From contig JARGOC010000006.1 of the NCBI GenBank assembly GCA_029212365.1, forward strand, positions 121,913 to 185,912: a DNA stretch of 64,000 nt, given 5' to 3'. Shown piece after piece: positions 61,564-64,000 of this stretch; position 1 is the stretch's first letter, and each line of letters starts with the position of its first letter. This stretch comes from Roseovarius sp. (GTDB lineage Bacteria > Pseudomonadota > Alphaproteobacteria > Rhodobacterales > Rhodobacteraceae). The notes beneath the pieces are model-generated. The model saw nothing but the letters and a program-made list of their open reading frames with translations, made no database searches and was not told the origin of the DNA. Position numbers and translations under genes: made by a program.

Positions 61564-63362
61564 CAGTCTTTGTCCGGTTTGGGCGCGCGTTTGAAGCTGC
61601 TTTTGATGTTGCCAAACACATCAGGTTTATACCCCTGGCTGCGCATAATCAGATACTGCTGGCTAAATGTGATCGTGTTGTTGGCAATCCAATACAGCAC
61701 CAGGCCAGAGGCAAAGCTGCCCAACATGAACATGAACACCCAAGGCATCCAGGCAAAGATCATCTTTTGCGTCGGATCAGTTGGCGCCGGGTTCAGCCTT
61801 TGCTGCAGCCACATCGAAACACCCAACATTAGTGGCATGATCCCGATGAAAATCAGCGCCATGACCGAGCCGGATTCAGGTGCGTCCCAAGGGAAGATAC
61901 CCCAGAGATTAAACAACGACGACGGGTCAGGCGCCGAGAGGTCTTTGATCCAGCCGATCCACGGCGCGTGGCGCAGCTCAAGGGTGACGAAGATCACCTT
62001 GTAGAGCGAGAAGAAGATCGGAATTTGCATCAGAATCGGCAAACACCCCGAGGCCGGGTTCACCTTTTCTCTTTTGTAGAGCGCCATCATTTCCTGTTGC
62101 TGTTTCTGGCGGTCATCACCGGCGCTTTCCTTGATCTTCTCCATCTGTGGCTGAAGCTCTTTCATCTTCGCCATGGAGACATAGGATTTATACGCCAGCG
62201 GCATCAGGAGCGCTTTGATCAGCAGGGTCAGGCCGATGATCGCCCAGCCCATATTGCCGATCAGCGCATTCAGATAGTGCAGCACGGCAAAGATCGGTTT
62301 TGTCAGGAAAAAGAACCAGCCCCAGTCGATCGAGTTCAGGAACTCAGGCACGTTGTCTTCGTTCTGGTAGCGGCGGATGGTTTCCCATTCTTTGGCCCCT
62401 GCAAACAACCGGGTCGAGGCCTCGTGTGATTGCCCGGGGGCCAGACTCACAGTCGCCTGGCGCGCGGTGGTTTGATATATGTCGCGCCGGGTGTCGTTGA
62501 AGGTGCTGATTTTCAGGCCGGTTCCATCGCTCGGGATCAACGTTGTCATCCAATAGTGATCGGTGAAGCCAGTCCAGCCTTCGCCTTCGGCGATGTTGGT
62601 TTCGTGGTCCGATGCTGAACTGATTTTGGAATACTTGGTTTCGGTGCGCACGCCGTCGATCATATGAATGGCGCCTTCGTGCAGGATGAAGAAGTTCTTC
62701 ACATCCGCAGGAATACCGTGGCGCGCCAATATGCCATAGGGGGCAAGCGCGGCGGTTGTGTCACCAGCGTTTTGCACACTTTGGGTGACCGAAAACATGA
62801 AATCCTCATCGACGCTGAGCGTCCGTCGGAACGTCAGCCCGGCACCATTGTCCCAGACCAGGGTAACAGGGGTATCTGGTGTCAGGGTCTCGCCCTTTTC
62901 TACCTGCCACTCAGTGTTGGGGTTGGGCACTTGTTCAGGGGCCACACCCGCGCCGGGGGCCCAGCCGAACAATGCATAGTAAGGTTCGTCGGTGCCGACG
63001 GGCGATAGCAGTTTCACGATATCGGAGTCCGGTTCGATCGTGTCGTGGTATTTTTTCAGCGACAGTTGGTCGATCCGCCCACCTTGGAGCGAGATGGAGC
63101 CTTGCAGGCTGGGCGTGTCGATCAAAACACGTGGCGCGTCTGCAACCGCTTCGGCATCTACGGTTTCAACTGCACCTGCGCTGCCGGTTGATGGTGGTGT
63201 GATGGCCACATCCGATTCTGCCATTTCTGACAGTGGTTGGGTCTCAATCGCGGCGGCGTCGGGGGGCGTGGGCGCGGGTGGCGGGAACATCACGAACCAG
63301 ATGAGGATCACAATAAAGCTGAGCGCGGTCGCAAGAATGAGGTTTTTATTCTGATCGTCCAT
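61563..63362 (-). CDS. yidC: Membrane protein insertase YidC
   Basis: A 599-residue insertase. An N-terminal membrane segment (NLILATALSFIVILIWFVMF) is followed by a large periplasmic beta-sandwich domain, then the conserved five-segment core with MGWAIIGLTLLIKALLMPLAY, MQIPIFFSLYKVIF and the C-terminal MPWVFMFMLGSFASGLVLYWIANN. A charged cytoplasmic tail (KRAPKPDKD) ends it. The usual rpmH-rnpA genes are not directly upstream; instead an EAL-domain gene lies 114 bases away on the same strand. Confidence 0.95.
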   Translation of the reverse strand: MDDQNKNLILATALSFIVILIWFVMFPPPAPTPPDAAAIETQPLSEMAESDVAITPPSTGSAGAVETVDAEAVADAPRVLIDTPSLQGSISLQGGRIDQLSLKKYHDTIEPDSDIVKLLSPVGTDEPYYALFGWAPGAGVAPEQVPNPNTEWQVEKGETLTPDTPVTLVWDNGAGLTFRRTLSVDEDFMFSVTQSVQNAGDTTAALAPYGILARHGIPADVKNFFILHEGAIHMIDGVRTETKYSKISSASDHETNIAEGEGWTGFTDHYWMTTLIPSDGTGLKISTFNDTRRDIYQTTARQATVSLAPGQSHEASTRLFAGAKEWETIRRYQNEDNVPEFLNSIDWGWFFFLTKPIFAVLHYLNALIGNMGWAIIGLTLLIKALLMPLAYKSYVSMAKMKELQPQMEKIKESAGDDRQKQQQEMMALYKREKVNPASGCLPILMQIPIFFSLYKVIFVTLELRHAPWIGWIKDLSAPDPSSLFNLWGIFPWDAPESGSVMALIFIGIMPLMLGVSMWLQQRLNPAPTDPTQKMIFAWMPWVFMFMLGSFASGLVLYWIANNTITFSQQYLIMRSQGYKPDVFGNIKSSFKRAPKPDKD

Positions 63363-63476
63363 CGGGGATGGCCATTTCTGTTGTTATTCGGTGTTCAGGG
63401 GGTTCAACAGAGTGCGGACCAAAAGGTCAAGGGGGCAGGGAGCGAATCCTGCCGCATATCGTTGGCAAATGCAGCG

Positions 63477-64000
63477 TTATCCCGTTTTTCGGCCAATGAT
63501 AGGAGGAACCTTTAACTTAGTGGAATAGCTTTTGATCCAGGAGGCCGTTTTATCAAACGGCATTGGACGGCCCAAACCAAAGCCCTGCACATGCCCGCAT
63601 CCAAGCTGTGCCAGCATGGTATGTTCCCCGGCGGTCTCTACACCTTCGGCCAACGTATCCAGCCCCAGCCGTTCGGCCATCAGCAAAATAGCCGAGACCA
63701 TGCGTTGTTGTTCAGGGTCTTGATCGACTTTCATTACGAAAGACCGGTCAATTTTCAACCGTTGAACAGCGAACCGGCGGATAGAGGAAATTGACGCATG
63801 ACCCGTGCCAAAATCATCCAGATCTATCTGACAGCCGAGCGCGGACATACCATTGATATTGCGTGCAATCGTGTCATCCGGCGACGTGGCCACGACGGTT
63901 TCCAGAATTTCCACAACCAGCCGATCAGGGGTCAGGTTGAAACGGTCCAGTTCCCATTCTATTTTTTCTAACAGGCGGGGATTGCGCAGTTCCTCGGGCG
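63477..64000 (-). CDS. EAL-domain cyclic-di-GMP phosphodiesterase, C-terminal fragment
   Basis: The gene enters from the right edge; about 174 residues are visible, all in one open frame to the window end. They cover the second half of an EAL domain: VVEILETVV (substrate/metal glutamate), LDDFGTGHASISSIRRF, LKIDRSFV, LAEGVETAGEH and QGFGLGRPMPF. The DDFGTG, lysine and EGVET motifs needed for c-di-GMP hydrolysis are present, so an active enzyme is likely. Any GGDEF or sensor domain lies outside the window. Confidence 0.92.
   Translation of the reverse strand, partial: PEELRNPRLLEKIEWELDRFNLTPDRLVVEILETVVATSPDDTIARNINGMSALGCQIDLDDFGTGHASISSIRRFAVQRLKIDRSFVMKVDQDPEQQRMVSAILLMAERLGLDTLAEGVETAGEHTMLAQLGCGHVQGFGLGRPMPFDKTASWIKSYSTKLKVPPIIGRKTG

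Noticed and set aside
1..64000. CRISPR arrays, tRNA or rRNA genes, transposases, prophage genes
   Set aside because: Looked for by eye and none seen; repeats found are hairpin elements, not spaced direct-repeat arrays. A dedicated tRNA scan was not possible.

Overview
The window looks like a chromosomal segment of a marine alphaproteobacterium of the Rhodobacteraceae (Roseobacter group). The evidence is the G+C-rich, tightly packed coding, the bzt-type amino-acid transporter, the yidC-MOSC-engB-argB order, the heterotetrameric sarcosine-oxidase-type operon, and taurine genes (tauR-xsc-pta plus tpa). No rRNA, tRNA, prophage, transposase or CRISPR array was seen. Starts were chosen from ribosome binding sites and family N-termini, so several differ from the longest reading frame.

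Left part (1-9.8 kb): the N-terminus of hflK, then rpiA-gor, an exported EF-hand protein, serine dehydratase sdaA, a small Tat-type exported protein of unknown function, thiamine pyrophosphokinase, and a very acidic 782-residue protein with folded ends and a long disordered middle.

Amine region (8.8-25.6 kb): a soxBDAG-type operon (minus strand) is bracketed by two GlxA/AraC-type regulators. A second operon (plus strand) begins next to a FadR-type regulator. It encodes a glutamine-synthetase-like ligase, a glutamate synthase split into three proteins (amidotransferase, GXGXG and FMN domains), an unknown 137-residue protein, a nitrilase-superfamily amidase and an unknown 195-residue protein. 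The gene set resembles the N-methylglutamate route of methylated-amine catabolism (gmaS-mgsABC-mgdABCD). The SoxD homologue has lost three of the four zinc ligands of true sarcosine oxidase, so the label sarcosine oxidase may be wrong for this operon.

Taurine region (25.7-30.1 kb, with tpa at 39.3-40.7 kb): tauR, xsc and pta together with the distant tpa encode the route taurine to sulfoacetaldehyde to acetyl phosphate to acetyl-CoA. TauR-box-like direct repeats with the same 23-bp spacing precede both xsc and tpa, which links the two loci into one predicted regulon.

Middle (30.2-51.7 kb): divergent hemE/hemC, an enolase-superfamily dehydratase with a GlcD-type flavoprotein, a PuuB-like oxidase, copper exporter copA, an MsbA-like ABC exporter, glmM, ugd, small membrane and periplasmic proteins, glycerate kinase, and the overlapping operon crcB-rluC-HAD phosphatase-ATP12 chaperone.

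Right part (51.9-64 kb): the bztABCD glutamate/glutamine/aspartate/asparagine importer, a GNAT acetyltransferase, an overlapping operon of sterol-desaturase-like, Fe-S and SixA-like proteins, argB, engB, a MOSC protein, yidC and the C-terminal part of an EAL protein running off the edge.

Non-coding structure: three copies of an AT-rich double-hairpin element sit at gene 3' ends (about 8.7, 30.1 and 42.8 kb), REP-like palindromes lie inside the split-glutamate-synthase operon, and several clear intrinsic terminators are present.
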